From positions 124,001-188,000 of the forward strand of contig NW_027183600.1 in the NCBI RefSeq assembly GCF_041296385.1: a stretch of DNA of 64,000 bases, read 5' to 3'. The stretch's first letter is position 1, and every line of letters starts with the position of its first letter. The position numbers were made by a program, and so were the translations under genes. The notes beneath the pieces were generated by a model, which did no database searches, was not told the DNA's origin, and was given only the letters and a program-made list of their open reading frames with translations. Positions 22,908-36,440 of the stretch are shown in pieces. Origin of the DNA: Aphelocoma coerulescens (Eukaryota > Chordata > Aves > Passeriformes > Corvidae).

Positions 22908-25025
22908 TTGGCCTTTGCATTCCCGCTGACAGCTCCACAGCTTGAACCCAGAGAACTGCCTGCTGCCAACAGCCTTTCCAATCACTCTGAGCACCTCATG
23001 ACAAGGAGTGTGGGGAATGAATCTCCAGCAGCCTCCTGCCCCAGGCTGTCCCCCGGGAGCAGCCCTGCTCCAGGCCGTGACTGCCACCTGCACAGCCAAA
23101 GGACCCAGAGCCGGTGTTACACACCACGGCTGTGCCTGGCACAGAGACACCAGTGGCCACACAAGTGGCCATGGCACTGTCCACACACAGTCCCTGCTGC
23201 TGCTCCCCCAGCCGCTGGCACCAACTCCCAGCCACCCACTCCTAAAGCCACGGGGCCCACTGGGACACTGCGGGGGCTCGTGGAAGCCAGCGGCCATTGT
23301 GACACAGCGGGGCTGCACAGAGCCCACGGTGCTTTGTGACCCGTGGCTCCCAGGAGAGCCTTTGTGATGCTGGGGAACTACAAGGAAGCCTGGCTCCTCT
23401 GTGACACCACCACAGAAGCTCAGGGGAGCCCTGGAGACCGTGCTGATGCTATTGAACCTGATGCAACCCTGCCTCCTCTGTGACACCACAGAAGCTCTTG
23501 GAGCCCTGGAGACCGTGCTGATGCTATGGAACCTGATGCAACCCTGCCTCCTCTGTGACACCACAGAAGCTCAGGGAGCCCTGGAGACTGTGGTGATGCT
23601 ATGGAACCTGATGCAACCCTGCCTCCACTGTGACACCACAGAAGCTCGGGGAGCTCTGCAGACCGTGGGGATGCTGGCGAAGCTGACGGAACCCTGGGCA
23701 CCACAGTGACGCTATGGAACCTGGTGGAACCGAGGGGCCACAGTGACACTGTGGGGCCTTTTGGAAGCAACAGGACCCTGGTGGGAAGCCACGGGATGAT
23801 TAATCCTGCACGAACCTGCTCCAGGTGGGCTCCTCTCTCCCGGCTTCCACAGGTGCTGCTAGGATCCCACTCCGGCACTGGCTTGGCACGGGCTCACGGC
23901 TTCCTTTGGCAATGGCTCTGCTCCAGGATGGCATGCTGCAGAGAATGCAGGTAGATTTTGTGCTCACTCCTGGCATGCAGCTGGACAATAAAGCCTGATC
24001 CAGCCCCCCCTCAGCATATGTCCGGCTCTGGCATTGGGGCGGGGCAACTTTGGGAGCAGCCCCAGCCCTGCTCCTGCTCCCGGCTGGGCACCCAGCTGCT
24101 GGGACACAGGTGTGTCCTGATGCCACCGTCTACTCCTTTGAGAAGGGGAGGACAGAGTGCATCAGGGAGTTTGGTGTGGCTTACATGCGGCAAGGAGAAG
24201 GTGCAGCCCCAAACTGGCTTTCACTTCTAGAACCTTTTGCTATTGCGGGAGCAGCTGCTGGAGCTTTTCAACCGAGCTGCAAGAGTGAAAAGTGTGATGG
24301 CATGTCTATCTGAGAAGGAAGGTTCGGTGCCGCAGCCTGTTGTGCACAATTTATATGCTGATAAGAGAAGGGGGTGCTTTTGCAACGTTTTCCTTCCTGA
24401 CACTTCTGTCTCTGTGAGCTTTAGCTGCTTGGACTCAGGGATACCGAAGGTATGTGAAAGTGACTGGGATGCGAGAATCATGTTGCACAGGGAACAGGGA
24501 AGGTCAGCAAATGTTTCCTGTCCTGGCACATCTCTCAGTCTGAACTGCAGCTGCAGATGCTTCACTTCCGCCAAGGACTCTGCCACCTTGAGAGAAGGAT
24601 GCGCTCTATGGAGTTGAGAAAGAAAGTGCGTCTCACTAGCTTCTTTCCTCTACTTCATAGACAGCAAAGGGGCTATGAAAGGCAGCACTGGCTTTTTGTT
24701 CTAGGACTTCTTCTTTACAAGCAGCTGCTGGATGTTTGGAAGGGGGTTTGGGATATGCAAAAATGAGAGGCTAAGATGGTAAGAGGGTAAGATGGAAGTC
24801 ATCTGGCAAAAGCAGAGCTCACAAAAGGGCCAGCTGAGAAAGCTCTTGCTGCCTACAACTTCAACTGCACCCCTCAAAGCAGCAGCACACACGCTGCTCT
24901 CGGCACTTTCCTTCTCAGCTCTACGCACCATCCTAAGCCTTGCCTCTCCCACACTCAGGATCCAAAGACAACGGCACCAGGGACTGCTCACACACTAAAG
25001 GCACCAGGACAAAAGGCTCACCAGC
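22908..25025 (+). repeat. Unit U11, 2,118 bp, VNTR x3; paired with U17
   Basis: The VNTR is at 23419-23643, order LR-AL-AQ(v). Two of the usual five copies are missing and the two PL copies are the ones absent. U17 has the same three-copy order and the same TTTTGCAACG variant, so the contraction predates the large duplication. Confidence 0.95.
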
Positions 25026-27293
25026 TTGGCCTTTGCATTCCCGCTGACAGCTCCACAGCTTGAACCCAGAGAACTGCCTGCTGCCAACAGCCTTTCCAAT
25101 CACTCTGAGCACCTCATGACAAGGAGTGTGGGGAATGAATCTCCAGCAGCCTCCTGCCCCAGGCTGTCCCCCGGGAGCAGCCCTGCTCCAGGCCGTGACT
25201 GCCACCTGCACAGCCAAAGGACCCAGAGCCGGTGTTACACACCACGGCTGTGCCTGGCACAGAGACACCAGTGGCCACACAAGTGGCCATGGCACTGTCC
25301 ACACACAGTCCCTGCTGCTGCTCCCCCAGCCGCTGGCACCAACTCCCAGCCACCCACTCCTAAAGCCACGGGGCCCACTGGGACATTGCGGGGGCTCGTG
25401 GAAGCCAGCGGCCATTGTGACACAGCGGGGCTGCACAGAGCCCACGGTGCTTTGTGACCCGTGGCTCCCAGGAGAGCCTTTGTGATGCTGGGGAACTACA
25501 AGGAAGCCTGGCTCCTCTGTGACACCACCACAGAAGCTCAGGGGAGCCCTGGAGACCGTGCTGATGCTATTGAACCTGATGCAACCCTGCCTCCTCTGTG
25601 ACACCACAGAAGCTCTTGGAGCCCTGGAGACCGTGGTGATGCTATGGAACCTGATGCAACCCTGCCTCCTCTGTGACACCACAGAACCTCTGGGAGCCCT
25701 GGAGACCGTGCTGATGCTATGGAACCTGATGCAACCCTGCCTCCACTGTGACACCACAGAAGCTCAGGGAGCCCTGGAGACTGTGGTGATGCTATGGAAC
25801 CTGATGCAACCCTGCCTCCACTGTGACACCACAGAACCTCTGGGAGCCCTGGAGACCGTGCTGATGCTATGGAACCTGATGCAACCCTGCCTCCACTGTG
25901 ACACCACAGAAGCTCGGGGAGCTCTGCAGACCGTGGGGATGCTGGCGAAGCTGACGGAACCCTGGGCACCACAGTGACGCTATGGAACCTGGTGGAACCG
26001 AGGGGCCACAGTGACACTGTGGGGCCTTTTGGAAGCAACAGGACCCTGGTGGGAAGCCACGGGATGATTAATCCTGCACGAACCTGCTCCAGGTGGGCTC
26101 CTCTCTCCCGGCTTCCACAGGTGCTGCTAGGATCCCACTCCGGCACTGGCTTGGCACGGGCTGACGGCTTCCTTTGGCAATGGCTCTGCTCCAGGATGGC
26201 ATGCTGCAGAGAATGCAGGTAGATTTTGTGCTCACTCCTGGCATGCAGCTGGACAATAAAGCCTGATCCAGCCCCCCCTCAGCATATGTCCGGCTCTGGC
26301 ATTGGGGCGGGGCAACTTTGGGAGCAGCCCCAGCCCTGCTCCTGCTCCCGGCTGGGCACCCAGCTGCTGGGACACAGGTGTGTCCTGATGCCACCGTCTA
26401 CTCCTTTGAGAAGGGGAGGACAGAGTGCATCAGGGAGTTTGGTGTGGCTTACATGCGGCAAGGAGAAGGTGCAGCCCCAAACTGGCTTTCACTTCTAGAA
26501 CCTTTTGCTATTGCGGGAGCAGCTGCTGGAGCTTTTCAACCGAGCTGCAAGAGTGAAAAGTGTGATGGCATGTCTATCTGAGAAGGAAGGTTCGGTGCCG
26601 CAGCCTGTTGTGCACAATTTATATGCTGATAAGAGAAGGGGGTGCTTTTGGAACGTTTTCCTTCCTGACACTTCTGTCTCTGTGAGCTTTAGCTGCTTGG
26701 ACTCAGGGATACCGAAGGTATGTGAAAGTGACTGGGATGCGAGAATCATGTTGCACAGGGAACAGGGAAGGTCAGCAAATGTTTCCTGTCCTGGCACATC
26801 TCTCAGTCTGAACTGCAGCTGCAGATGCTTCACTTCCGCCAAGGACTCTGCCACCTTGAGAGAAGGATGCGCTCTATGGAGTTGAGAAAGAAAGTGCGTC
26901 TCACTAGCTTCTTTCCTCTACTTCATAGACAGCAAAGGGGCTATGAAAGGCAGCACTGGCTTTTTGTTCTAGGACTTCTTCTTTACAAGCAGCTGCTGGA
27001 TGTTTGGAAGGGGGTTTGGGATATGCAAAAATGAGAGGCTAAGATGGTAAGAGGGTAAGATGGAAGTCATCTGGCAAAAGCAGAGCTCACAAAAGGGCCA
27101 GCTGAGAAAGCTCTTGCTGCCTACAACTTCAACTGCACCCCTCAAAGCAGCAGCACACACGCTGCTCTCGGCACTTTCCTTCTCAGCTCTACGCACCATC
27201 CTAAGCCTTGCCTCTCCCACACTCAGGATCCAAAGACAACGGCACCAGGGACTGCTCACACACTAAAGGCACCAGGACAAAAGGCTCACCAGC
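25026..27293 (+). repeat. Unit U12, 2,268 bp, VNTR x5; hybrid junction unit
   Basis: The VNTR is at 25537-25911, order LR-AL(v)-PL-AQ-PL. Its 5' half shares GGGACATTGC (T at 25386) only with U18, at 13,533 bp. Its 3' half lacks the U18 variants (C at 25955 where U18 has T; GGGCTGACGG; TTTTGGAACG) and instead matches U5 at 15,801 bp. It is therefore a mosaic whose junction lies between about 25,700 and 25,955, in the last VNTR copies or just after. Confidence 0.95.
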
Positions 27294-29636
27294 TTGGCCT
27301 TTGCATTCCCGCTGACAGCTCCACAGCTTGAACCCAGAGAACTGCCTGCTGCCAACAGCCTTTCCAATCACTCTGAGCACCTCATGACAAGGAGTGTGGG
27401 GAATGAATCTCCAGCAGCCTCCTGCCCCAGGCTGTCCCCCGGGAGCAGCCCTGCTCCAGGCCGTGACTGCCACCTGCACAGCCAAAGGACCCAGAGCCGG
27501 TGTTACACACCACGGCTGTGCCTGGCACAGAGACACCAGTGGCCACACAAGTGGCCATGGCACTGTCCACACACAGTCCCTGCTGCTGCTCCCCCAGCCG
27601 CTGGCACCAACTCCCAGCCACCCACTCCTAAAGCCACGGGGCCCACTGGGACACTGCGGGGGCTCGTGGAAGCCAGCGGCCATTGTGACACAGCGGGGCT
27701 GCACAGAGCCCACGGTGCTTTGTGACCCGTGGCTCCCAGGAGAGCCTTTGTGATGCTGGGGAACTACAAGGAAGCCTGGCTCCTCTGTGACACCACCACA
27801 GAAGCTCAGGGGAGCCCTGGAGACCGTGCTGATGCTATTGAACCTGATGCAACCCTGCCTCCTCTGTGACACCACAGAAGCTCTTGGAGCCCTGGAGACC
27901 GTGCTGATGCTATGGAACCTGATGCAACCCTGCCTCCACTGTGACACCACAGAAGCTCAGGGAGCCCTGGAGACTGTGGTGATGCTATGGAACCTGATGC
28001 AACCCTGCCTCCACTGTGACACCACAGAAGCTCAGGGAGCCCTGGAGACTGTGGTGATGCTATGGAACCTGATGCAACCCTGCCTCCACTGTGACACCAC
28101 AGAACCTCTGGGAGCCCTGGAGACCGTGCTGATGCTATGGAACCTGATGCAACCCTGCCTCCACTGTGACACCACAGAACCTCTGGGAGCCCTGGAGACC
28201 GTGCTGATGCTATGGAACCTGATGCAACCCTGCCTCCACTGTGACACCACAGAAGCTCGGGGAGCTCTGCAGACCGTGGGGATGCTGGCGAAGCTGACGG
28301 AACCCTGGGCACCACAGTGACGCTATGGAACCTGGTGGAACCGAGGGGCCACAGTGACACTGTGGGGCCTTTTGGAAGCAACAGGACCCTGGTGGGAAGC
28401 CACGGGATGATTAATCCTGCACGAACCTGCTCCAGGTGGGCTCCTCTCTCCCGGCTTCCACAGGTGCTGCTAGGATCCCACTCCGGCACTGGCTTGGCAC
28501 GGGCTCACGGCTTCCTTTGGCAATGGCTCTGCTCCAGGATGGCATGCTGCAGAGAATGCAGGTAGATTTTGTGCTCACTCCTGGCATGCAGCTGGACAAT
28601 AAAGCCTGATCCAGCCCCCCCTCAGCATATGTCCGGCTCTGGCATTGGGGCGGGGCAACTTTGGGAGCAGCCCCAGCCCTGCTCCTGCTCCCGGCTGGGC
28701 ACCCAGCTGCTGGGACACAGGTGTGTCCTGATGCCACCGTCTACTCCTTTGAGAAGGGGAGGACAGAGTGCATCAGGGAGTTTGGTGTGGCTTACATGCG
28801 GCAAGGAGAAGGTGCAGCCCCAAACTGGCTTTCACTTCTAGAACCTTTTGCTATTGCGGGAGCAGCTGCTGGAGCTTTTCAACCGAGCTGCAAGAGTGAA
28901 AAGTGTGATGGCATGTCTATCTGAGAAGGAAGGTTCGGTGCCGCAGCCTGTTGTGCACAATTTATATGCTGATAAGAGAAGGGGGTGCTTTTGGAACGTT
29001 TTCCTTCCTGACACTTCTGTCTCTGTGAGCTTTAGCTGCTTGGACTCAGGGATACCGAAGGTATGTGAAAGTGACTGGGATGCGAGAATCATGTTGCACA
29101 GGGAACAGGGAAGGTCAGCAAATGTTTCCTGTCCTGGCACATCTCTCAGTCTGAACTGCAGCTGCAGATGCTTCACTTCCGCCAAGGACTCTGCCACCTT
29201 GAGAGAAGGATGCGCTCTATGGAGTTGAGAAAGAAAGTGTGTCTCACTAGCTTCTTTCCTCTACTTCATAGACAGCAAAGGGGCTATGAAAGGCAGCACT
29301 GGCTTTTTGTTCTAGGACTTCTTCTTTACAAGCAGCTGCTGGATGTTTGGAAGGGGGTTTGGGATATGCAAAAATGAGAGGCTAAGATGGTAAGAGGGTA
29401 AGATGGAAGTCATCTGGCAAAAGCAGAGCTCACAAAAGGGCCAGCTGAGAAAGCTCTTGCTGCCTACAACTTCAACTGCACCCCTCAAAGCAGCAGCACA
29501 CACGCTGCTCTCGGCACTTTCCTTCTCAGCTCTACGCACCATCCTAAGCCTTGCCTCTCCCACACTCAGGATCCAAAGACAACGGCACCAGGGACTGCTC
29601 ACACACTAAAGGCACCAGGACAAAAGGCTCACCAGC
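27294..29636 (+). repeat. Unit U13, 2,343 bp, VNTR x6; paired with U6
   Basis: The VNTR is at 27805-28254, order LR-AL-AQ(v)-AQ(v)-PL-PL, as in U6. AAAGTGTGTC (T at 29240) is also shared with U6 only. Its right neighbour is the U8-like U14; no U7 equivalent follows. Confidence 0.95.
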
Positions 29637-31904
29637 TTGGCCTTTGCATTCCCGCTGACAGCTCCACAGCTTGAACCCAGAGAACTGCCTGCTGCCAACA
29701 GCCTTTCCAATCACTCTGAGCACCTCATGACAAGGAGTGTGGGGAATGAATCTCCAGCAGCCTCCTGCCCCAGGCTGTCCCCCGGGAGCAGCCCTGCTCC
29801 AGGCCGTGACTGCCACCTGCACAGCCAAAGGACCCAGAGCCGGTGTTACACACCACGGCTGTGCCTGGCACAGAGACACCAGTGGCCACACAAGTGGCCA
29901 TGGCACTGTCCACACACAGTCCCTGCTGCTGCTCCCCCAGCCGCTGGCACCAACTCCCAGCCACCCACTCCTAAAGCCACGGGGCCCACTGGGACACTGC
30001 GGGGGCTCGTGGAAGCCAGCGGCCATTGTGACACAGCGGGGCTGCACAGAGCCCACGGTGCTTTGTGACCCGTGGCTCCCAGGAGAGCCTTTGTGATGCT
30101 GGGGAACTACAAGGAAGCCTGGCTCCTCTGTGACACCACCACAGAAGCTCAGGGGAGCCCTGGAGACCGTGCTGATGCTATTGAACCTGATGCAACCCTG
30201 CCTCCTCTGTGACACCACAGAAGCTCTTGGAGCCCTGGAGACCGTGGTGATGCTATGGAACCTGATGCAACCCTGCCTCCTCTGTGACACCACAGAACCT
30301 CTGGGAGCCCTGGAGACCGTGCTGATGCTATGGAACCTGATGCAACCCTGCCTCCACTGTGACACCACAGAAGCTCAGGGAGCCCTGGAGACTGTGGTGA
30401 TGCTATGGAACCTGATGCAACCCTGCCTCCACTGTGACACCACAGAACCTCTGGGAGCCCTGGAGACCGTGCTGATGCTATGGAACCTGATGCAACCCTG
30501 CCTCCACTGTGACACCACAGAAGCTCGGGGAGCTCTGCAGACCGTGGGGATGCTGGCGAAGCTGATGGAACCCTGGGCACCACAGTGACGCTATGGAACC
30601 TGGTGGAACCGAGGGGCCACAGTGACACTGTGGGGCCTTTTGGAAGCAACAGGACCCTGGTGGGAAGCCACGGGATGATTAATCCTGCACGAACCTGCTC
30701 CAGGTGGGCTCCTCTCTCCCGGCTTCCACAGGTGCTGCTAGGATCCCACTCCGGCACTGGCTTGGCACGGGCTCACGGCTTCCTTTGGCAATGGCTCTGC
30801 TCCAGGATGGCATGCTGCAGAGAATGCAGGTAGATTTTGTGCTCACTCCTGGCATGCAGCTGGACAATAAAGCCTGATCCAGCCCCCCCTCAGCATATGT
30901 CCGGCTCTGGCATTGGGGCGGGGCAACTTTGGGAGCAGCCCCAGCCCTGCTCCTGCTCCCGGCTGGGCACCCAGCTGCTGGGACACAGGTGTGTCCTGAT
31001 GCCACCGTCTACTCCTTTGAGAAGGGGAGGACAGAGTGCATCAGGGAGTTTGGTGTGGCTTACATGCGGCAAGGAGAAGGTGCAGCCCCAAACTGGCTTT
31101 CACTTCTAGAACCTTTTGCTATTGCGGGAGCAGCTGCTGGAGCTTTTCAACCGAGCTGCAAGAGTGAAAAGTGTGATGGCATGTCTATCTGAGAAGGAAG
31201 GTTCGGTGCCGCAGCCTGTTGTGCACAATTTATATGCTGATAAGAGAAGGGGGTGCTTTTGGAACGTTTTCCTTCCTGACACTTCTGTCTCTGTGAGCTT
31301 TAGCTGCTTGGACTCAGGGATACCGAAGGTATGTGAAAGTGACTGGGATGCGAGAATCATGTTGCACAGGGAACAGGGAAGGTCAGCAAATGTTTCCTGT
31401 CCTGGCACATCTCTCAGTCTGAACTGCAGCTGCAGATGCTTCACTTCCGCCAAGGACTCTGCCACCTTGAGAGAAGGATGCGCTCTATGGAGTTGAGAAA
31501 GAAAGTGCGTCTCACTAGCTTCTTTCCTCTACTTCATAGACAGCAAAGGGGCTATGAAAGGCAGCACTGGCTTTTTGTTCTAGGACTTCTTCTTTACAAG
31601 CAGCTGCTGGATGTTTGGAAGGGGGTTTGGGATATGCAAAAATGAGAGGCTAAGATGGTAAGAGGGTAAGATGGAAGTCATCTGGCAAAAGCAGAGCTCA
31701 CAAAAGGGCCAGCTGAGAAAGCTCTTGCTGCCTACAACTTCAACTGCACCCCTCAAAGCAGCAGCACACACGCTGCTCTCGGCACTTTCCTTCTCAGCTC
31801 TACGCACCATCCTAAGCCTTGCCTCTCCCACACTCAGGATCCAAAGACAACGGCACCAGGGACTGCTCACACACTAAAGGCACCAGGACAAAAGGCTCAC
31901 CAGC
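29637..31904 (+). repeat. Unit U14, 2,268 bp, VNTR x5; paired with U8
   Basis: The VNTR is at 30148-30522, order LR-AL(v)-PL-AQ-PL. AAGCTGATGG (T at 30566) as in U8. I found no difference from U8 at the variant positions compared. Confidence 0.95.
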
Positions 31905-34172
31905 TTGGCCTTTGCATTCCCGCTGACAGCTCCACAGCTTGAACCCAGAGAACTGCCTGCTGCCAACAGCCTTTCCAATCACTCTGAGCACCTCATGACA
32001 AGGAGTGTGGGGAATGAATCTCCAGCAGCCTCCTGCCCCAGGCTGTCCCCCGGGAGCAGCCCTGCTCCAGGCCGTGACTGCCACCTGCACAGCCAAAGGA
32101 CCCAGAGCCGGTGTTACACACCACGGCTGTGCCTGGCACAGAGACACCAGTGGCCACACAAGTGGCCATGGCACTGTCCACACACAGTCCCTGCTGCTGC
32201 TCCCCCAGCCGCTGGCACCAACTCCCAGCCACCCACTCCTAAAGCCACGGGGCCCACTGGGACACTGCGGGGGCTCGTGGAAGCCAGTGGCCATTGTGAC
32301 ACAGCGGGGCTGCACAGAGCCCACGGTGCTTTGTGACCCGTGGCTCCCAGGAGAGCCTTTGTGATGCTGGGGAACTACAAGGAAGCCTGGCTCCTCTGTG
32401 ACACCACCACAGAAGCTCAGGGGAGCCCTGGAGACCGTGCTGATGCTATTGAACCTGATGCAACCCTGCCTCCTCTGTGACACCACAGAAGCTCTTGGAG
32501 CCCTGGAGACCGTGCTGATGCTATGGAACCTGATGCAACCCTGCCTCCTCTGTGACACCACAGAACCTCTGGGAGCCCTGGAGACCGTGCTGATGCTATG
32601 GAACCTGATGCAACCCTGCCTCCACTGTGACACCACAGAAGCTCAGGGAGCCCTGGAGACTGTGGTGATGCTATGGAACCTGATGCAACCCTGCCTCCAC
32701 TGTGACACCACAGAACCTCTGGGAGCCCTGGAGACCGTGCTGATGCTATGGAACCTGATGCAACCCTGCCTCCACTGTGACACCACAGAAGCTCGGGGAG
32801 CTCTGCAGACCGTGGGGATGCTGGCGAAGCTGACGGAACCCTGGGCACCACAGTGACGCTATGGAACCTGGTGGAACCGAGGGGCCACAGTGACACTGTG
32901 GGGCCTTTTGGAAGCAACAGGACCCTGGTGGGAAGCCACGGGATGATTAATCCTGCACGAACCTGCTCCAGGTGGGCTCCTCTCTCCCGGCTTCCACAGG
33001 TGCTGCAAGGATCCCACTCCGGCACTGGCTTGGCACGGGCTGACGGCTTCCTTTGGCAATGGCTCTGCTCCAGGATGGCATGCTGCAGAGAATGCAGGTA
33101 GATTTTGTGCTCACTCCTGGCATGCAGCTGGACAATAAAGCCTGATCCAGCCCCCCCTCAGCATATGTCCGGCTCTGGCATTGGGGCGGGGCAACTTTGG
33201 GAGCAGCCCCAGCCCTGCTCCTGCTCCCGGCTGGGCACCCAGCTGCTGGGACACAGGTGTGTCCTGATGCCACCGTCTACTCCTTTGAGAAGGGGAGGAC
33301 AGAGTGCATCAGGGAGTTTGGTGTGGCTTACATGCGGCAAGGAGAAGGTGCAGCCCCAAACTGGCTTTCACTTCTAGAACCTTTTGCTATTGCGGGAGCA
33401 GCTGCTGGAGCTTTTCAACCGAGCTGCAAGAGTGAAAAGTGTGATGGCATGTCTATCTGAGAAGGAAGGTTCGGTGCCGCAGCCTGTTGTGCACAATTTA
33501 TATGCTGATAAGAGAAGGGGGTGCTTTTGGAACGTTTTCCTTCCTGACACTTCTGTCTCTGTGAGCTTTAGCTGCTTGGACTCAGGGATACCGAAGGTAT
33601 GTGAAAGTGACTGGGATGCGAGAATCATGTTGCACAGGGAACAGGGAAGGTCAGCAAATGTTTCCTGTCCTGGCACATCTCTCAGTCTGAACTGCAGCTG
33701 CAGATGCTTCACTTCCGCCAAGGACTCTGCCACCTTGAGAGAAGGATGCGCTCTATGGAGTTGAGAAAGAAAGTGCGTCTCACTAGCTTCTTTCCTCTAC
33801 TTCATAGACAGCAAAGGGGCTATGAAAGGCAGCACTGGCTTTTTGTTCTAGGACTTCTTCTTTACAAGCAGCTGCTGGATGTTTGGAAGGGGGTTTGGGA
33901 TATGCAAAAATGAGAGGCTAAGATGGTAAGAAGGTAAGATGGAAGTCATCTGGCAAAAGCAGAGCTCACAAAAGGGCCAGCTGAGAAAGCTCTTGCTGCC
34001 TACAACTTCAACTGCACCCCTCAAAGCAGCAGCACACACGCTGCTCTCGGCACTTTCCTTCTCAGCTCTACGCACCATCCTAAGCCTTGCCTCTCCCACA
34101 CTCAGGATCCAAAGACAACGGCACCAGGGACTGCTCACACACTAAAGGCACCAGGACAAAAGGCTCACCAGC
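31905..34172 (+). repeat. Unit U15, 2,268 bp, VNTR x5; family A, paired with U9
   Basis: The VNTR is at 32416-32790, order LR-AL-PL-AQ-PL. It shares GCCAGTGGCC (T at 32288), CTGCAAGG (A at 33007) and the AAGAAGGTAAG donor (A at 33932) with U9. Confidence 0.95.
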
Positions 34173-36440
34173 TTGGCCTTTGCATTCCCGCTGACAGCTC
34201 CACAGCTTGAACCCAGAGAACTGCCTGCTGCCAACAGCCTTTCCAATCACTCTGAGCACCTCATGACAAGGAGTGTGGGGAATGAATCTCCAGCAGCCTC
34301 CTGCCCCAGGCTGTCCCCCAGGAGCAGCCCTGCTCCAGGCCGTGACTGCCACCTGCACAGCCAAAGGACCCAGAGCCGGTGTTACACACCACGGCTGTGC
34401 CTGGCACAGAGACACCAGTGGCCACACAAGTGGCCATGGCACTGTCCACACACAGTCCCTGCTGCTGCTCCCCCAGCCGCTGGCACCAACTCCCAGCCAC
34501 CCACTCCTAAAGCCACGGGGCCCACTGGGACACTGCGGGGGCTCGTGGAAGCCAGCGGCCATTGTGACACAGCGGGGCTGCACAGAGCCCACGGTGCTTT
34601 GTGACCCGTGGCTCCCAGGAGAGCCTTTGTGATGCTGGGGAACTACAAGGAAGCCTGGCTCCTCTGTGACACCACCACAGAAGCTCAGGGGAGCCCTGGA
34701 GACTGTGCTGATGCTATTGAACCTGATGCAACCCTGCCTCCTCTGTGACACCACAGAAGCTCTTGGAGCCCTGGAGACCGTGGTGATGCTATGGAACCTG
34801 ATGCAACCCTGCCTCCTCTGTGACACCACAGAACCTCTGGGAGCTCTGGAGACCGTGCTGATGCTATGGAACCTGATGCAACCCTGCCTCCACTGTGACA
34901 CCACAGAAGCTCAGGGAGCCCTGGAGACTGTGGTGATGCTATGGAACCTGATGCAACCCTGCCTCCACTGTGACACCACAGAACCTCTGGGAGCCCTGGA
35001 GACCGTGCTGATGCTATGGAACCTGATGCAACCCTGCCTCCACTGTGACACCACAGAAGCTCGGGGAGCTCTGCAGACCGTGGGGATGCTGGCGAAGCTG
35101 ACGGAACCCTGGGCACCACAGTGACGCTATGGAACCTGGTGGAACCGAGGGGCCACAGTGACACTGTGGGGCCTTTTGGAAGCAACAGGACCCTGGTGGG
35201 AAGCCACGGGATGATTAATCCTGCACGAACCTGCTCCAGGTGGGCTCCTCTCTCCCGGCTTCCACAGGTGCTGCTAGGATCCCACTCCGGCACTGGCTTG
35301 GCACGGGCTCACGGCTTCCTTTGGCAATGGCTCTGCTCCAGGATGGCATGCTGCAGAGAATGCAGGTAGATTTTGTGCTCACTCCTGGCATGCAGCTGGA
35401 CAATAAAGCCTGATCCAGCCCCCCCTCAGCATATGTCCGGCTCTGGCATTGGGGCGGGGCAACTTTGGGAGCAGCCCCAGCCCTGCTCCTGCTCCCGGCT
35501 GGGCACCCAGCTGCTGGGACACAGGTGTGTCCTGATGCCACCGTCTACTCCTTTGAGAAGGGGAGGACAGAGTGCATCAGGGAGTTTGGTGTGGCTTACA
35601 TGCGGCAAGGAGAAGGTGCAGCCCCAAACTGGCTTTCACTTCTAGAACCTTTTGCTATTGCGGGAGCAGCTGCTGGAGCTTTTCAACCGAGCTGCAAGAG
35701 TGAAAAGTGTGATGGCATGTCTATCTGAGAAGGAAGGTTCGGTGCCGCAGCCTGTTGTGCACAATTTATATGCTGATAAGAGAAGGGGGTGCTTTTGGAA
35801 CGTTTTCCTTCCTGACACTTCTGTCTCTGTGAGCTTTAGCTGCTTGGACTCAGGGATACCGAAGGTATGTGAAAGTGACTGGGATGCGAGAATCATGTTG
35901 CACAGGGAACAGGGAAGGTCAGCAAATGTTTCCTGTCCTGGCACATCTCTCAGTCTGAACTGCAGCTGCAGATGCTTCACTTCCGCCAAGGACTCTGCCA
36001 CCTTGAGAGAAGGATGCGCTCTATGGAGTTGAGAAAGAAAGTGCGTCTCACTAGCTTCTTTCCTCTACTTCATAGACAGCAAAGGGGCTATGAAAGGCAG
36101 CACTGGCTTTTTGTTCTAGGACTTCTTCTTTACAAGCAGCTGCTGGATGTTTGGAAGGGGGTTTGGGATATGCAAAAATGAGAGGCTAAGATGGTAAGAG
36201 GGTAAGATGGAAGTCATCTGGCAAAAGCAGAGCTCACAAAAGGGCCAGCTGAGAAAGCTCTTGCTGCCTACAACTTCAACTGCACCCCTCAAAGCAGCAG
36301 CACACACGCTGCTCTCGGCACTTTCCTTCTCAGCTCTACGCACCATCCTAAGCCTTGCCTCTCCCACACTCAGGATCCAAAGACAACGGCACCAGGGACT
36401 GCTCACACACTAAAGGCACCAGGACAAAAGGCTCACCAGC
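34173..36440 (+). repeat. Unit U16, 2,268 bp, VNTR x5; family B, paired with U10
   Basis: The VNTR is at 34684-35058, order LR-AL(v)-PL-AQ-PL. Family B markers: A at 34320, GAGACTGTGC in the first copy and GGGAGCTCTGG in the third. Confidence 0.95.

Larger units (their letters stand above)
9900..25955 (+). repeat. Higher-order segment, first copy (end of U5 to U12)
   Basis: Rare variants recur in order in a second block. U6 pairs with U13 (six-copy VNTR, T at 13439/29240), U8 with U14, U9 with U15 (T at 18755/32288), U10 with U16, U11 with U17 (three-copy VNTR) and U12 with U18 (T at 25386/38919). The offset is 15,801 bp from ~9.9 kb to somewhere between 13.4 and 14.2 kb, then 13,533 bp from ~16 kb to 25.4-25.95 kb. 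The change of offset equals one 2,268-bp unit (U7). Boundaries are known only to the nearest informative variant. Confidence 0.85.
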
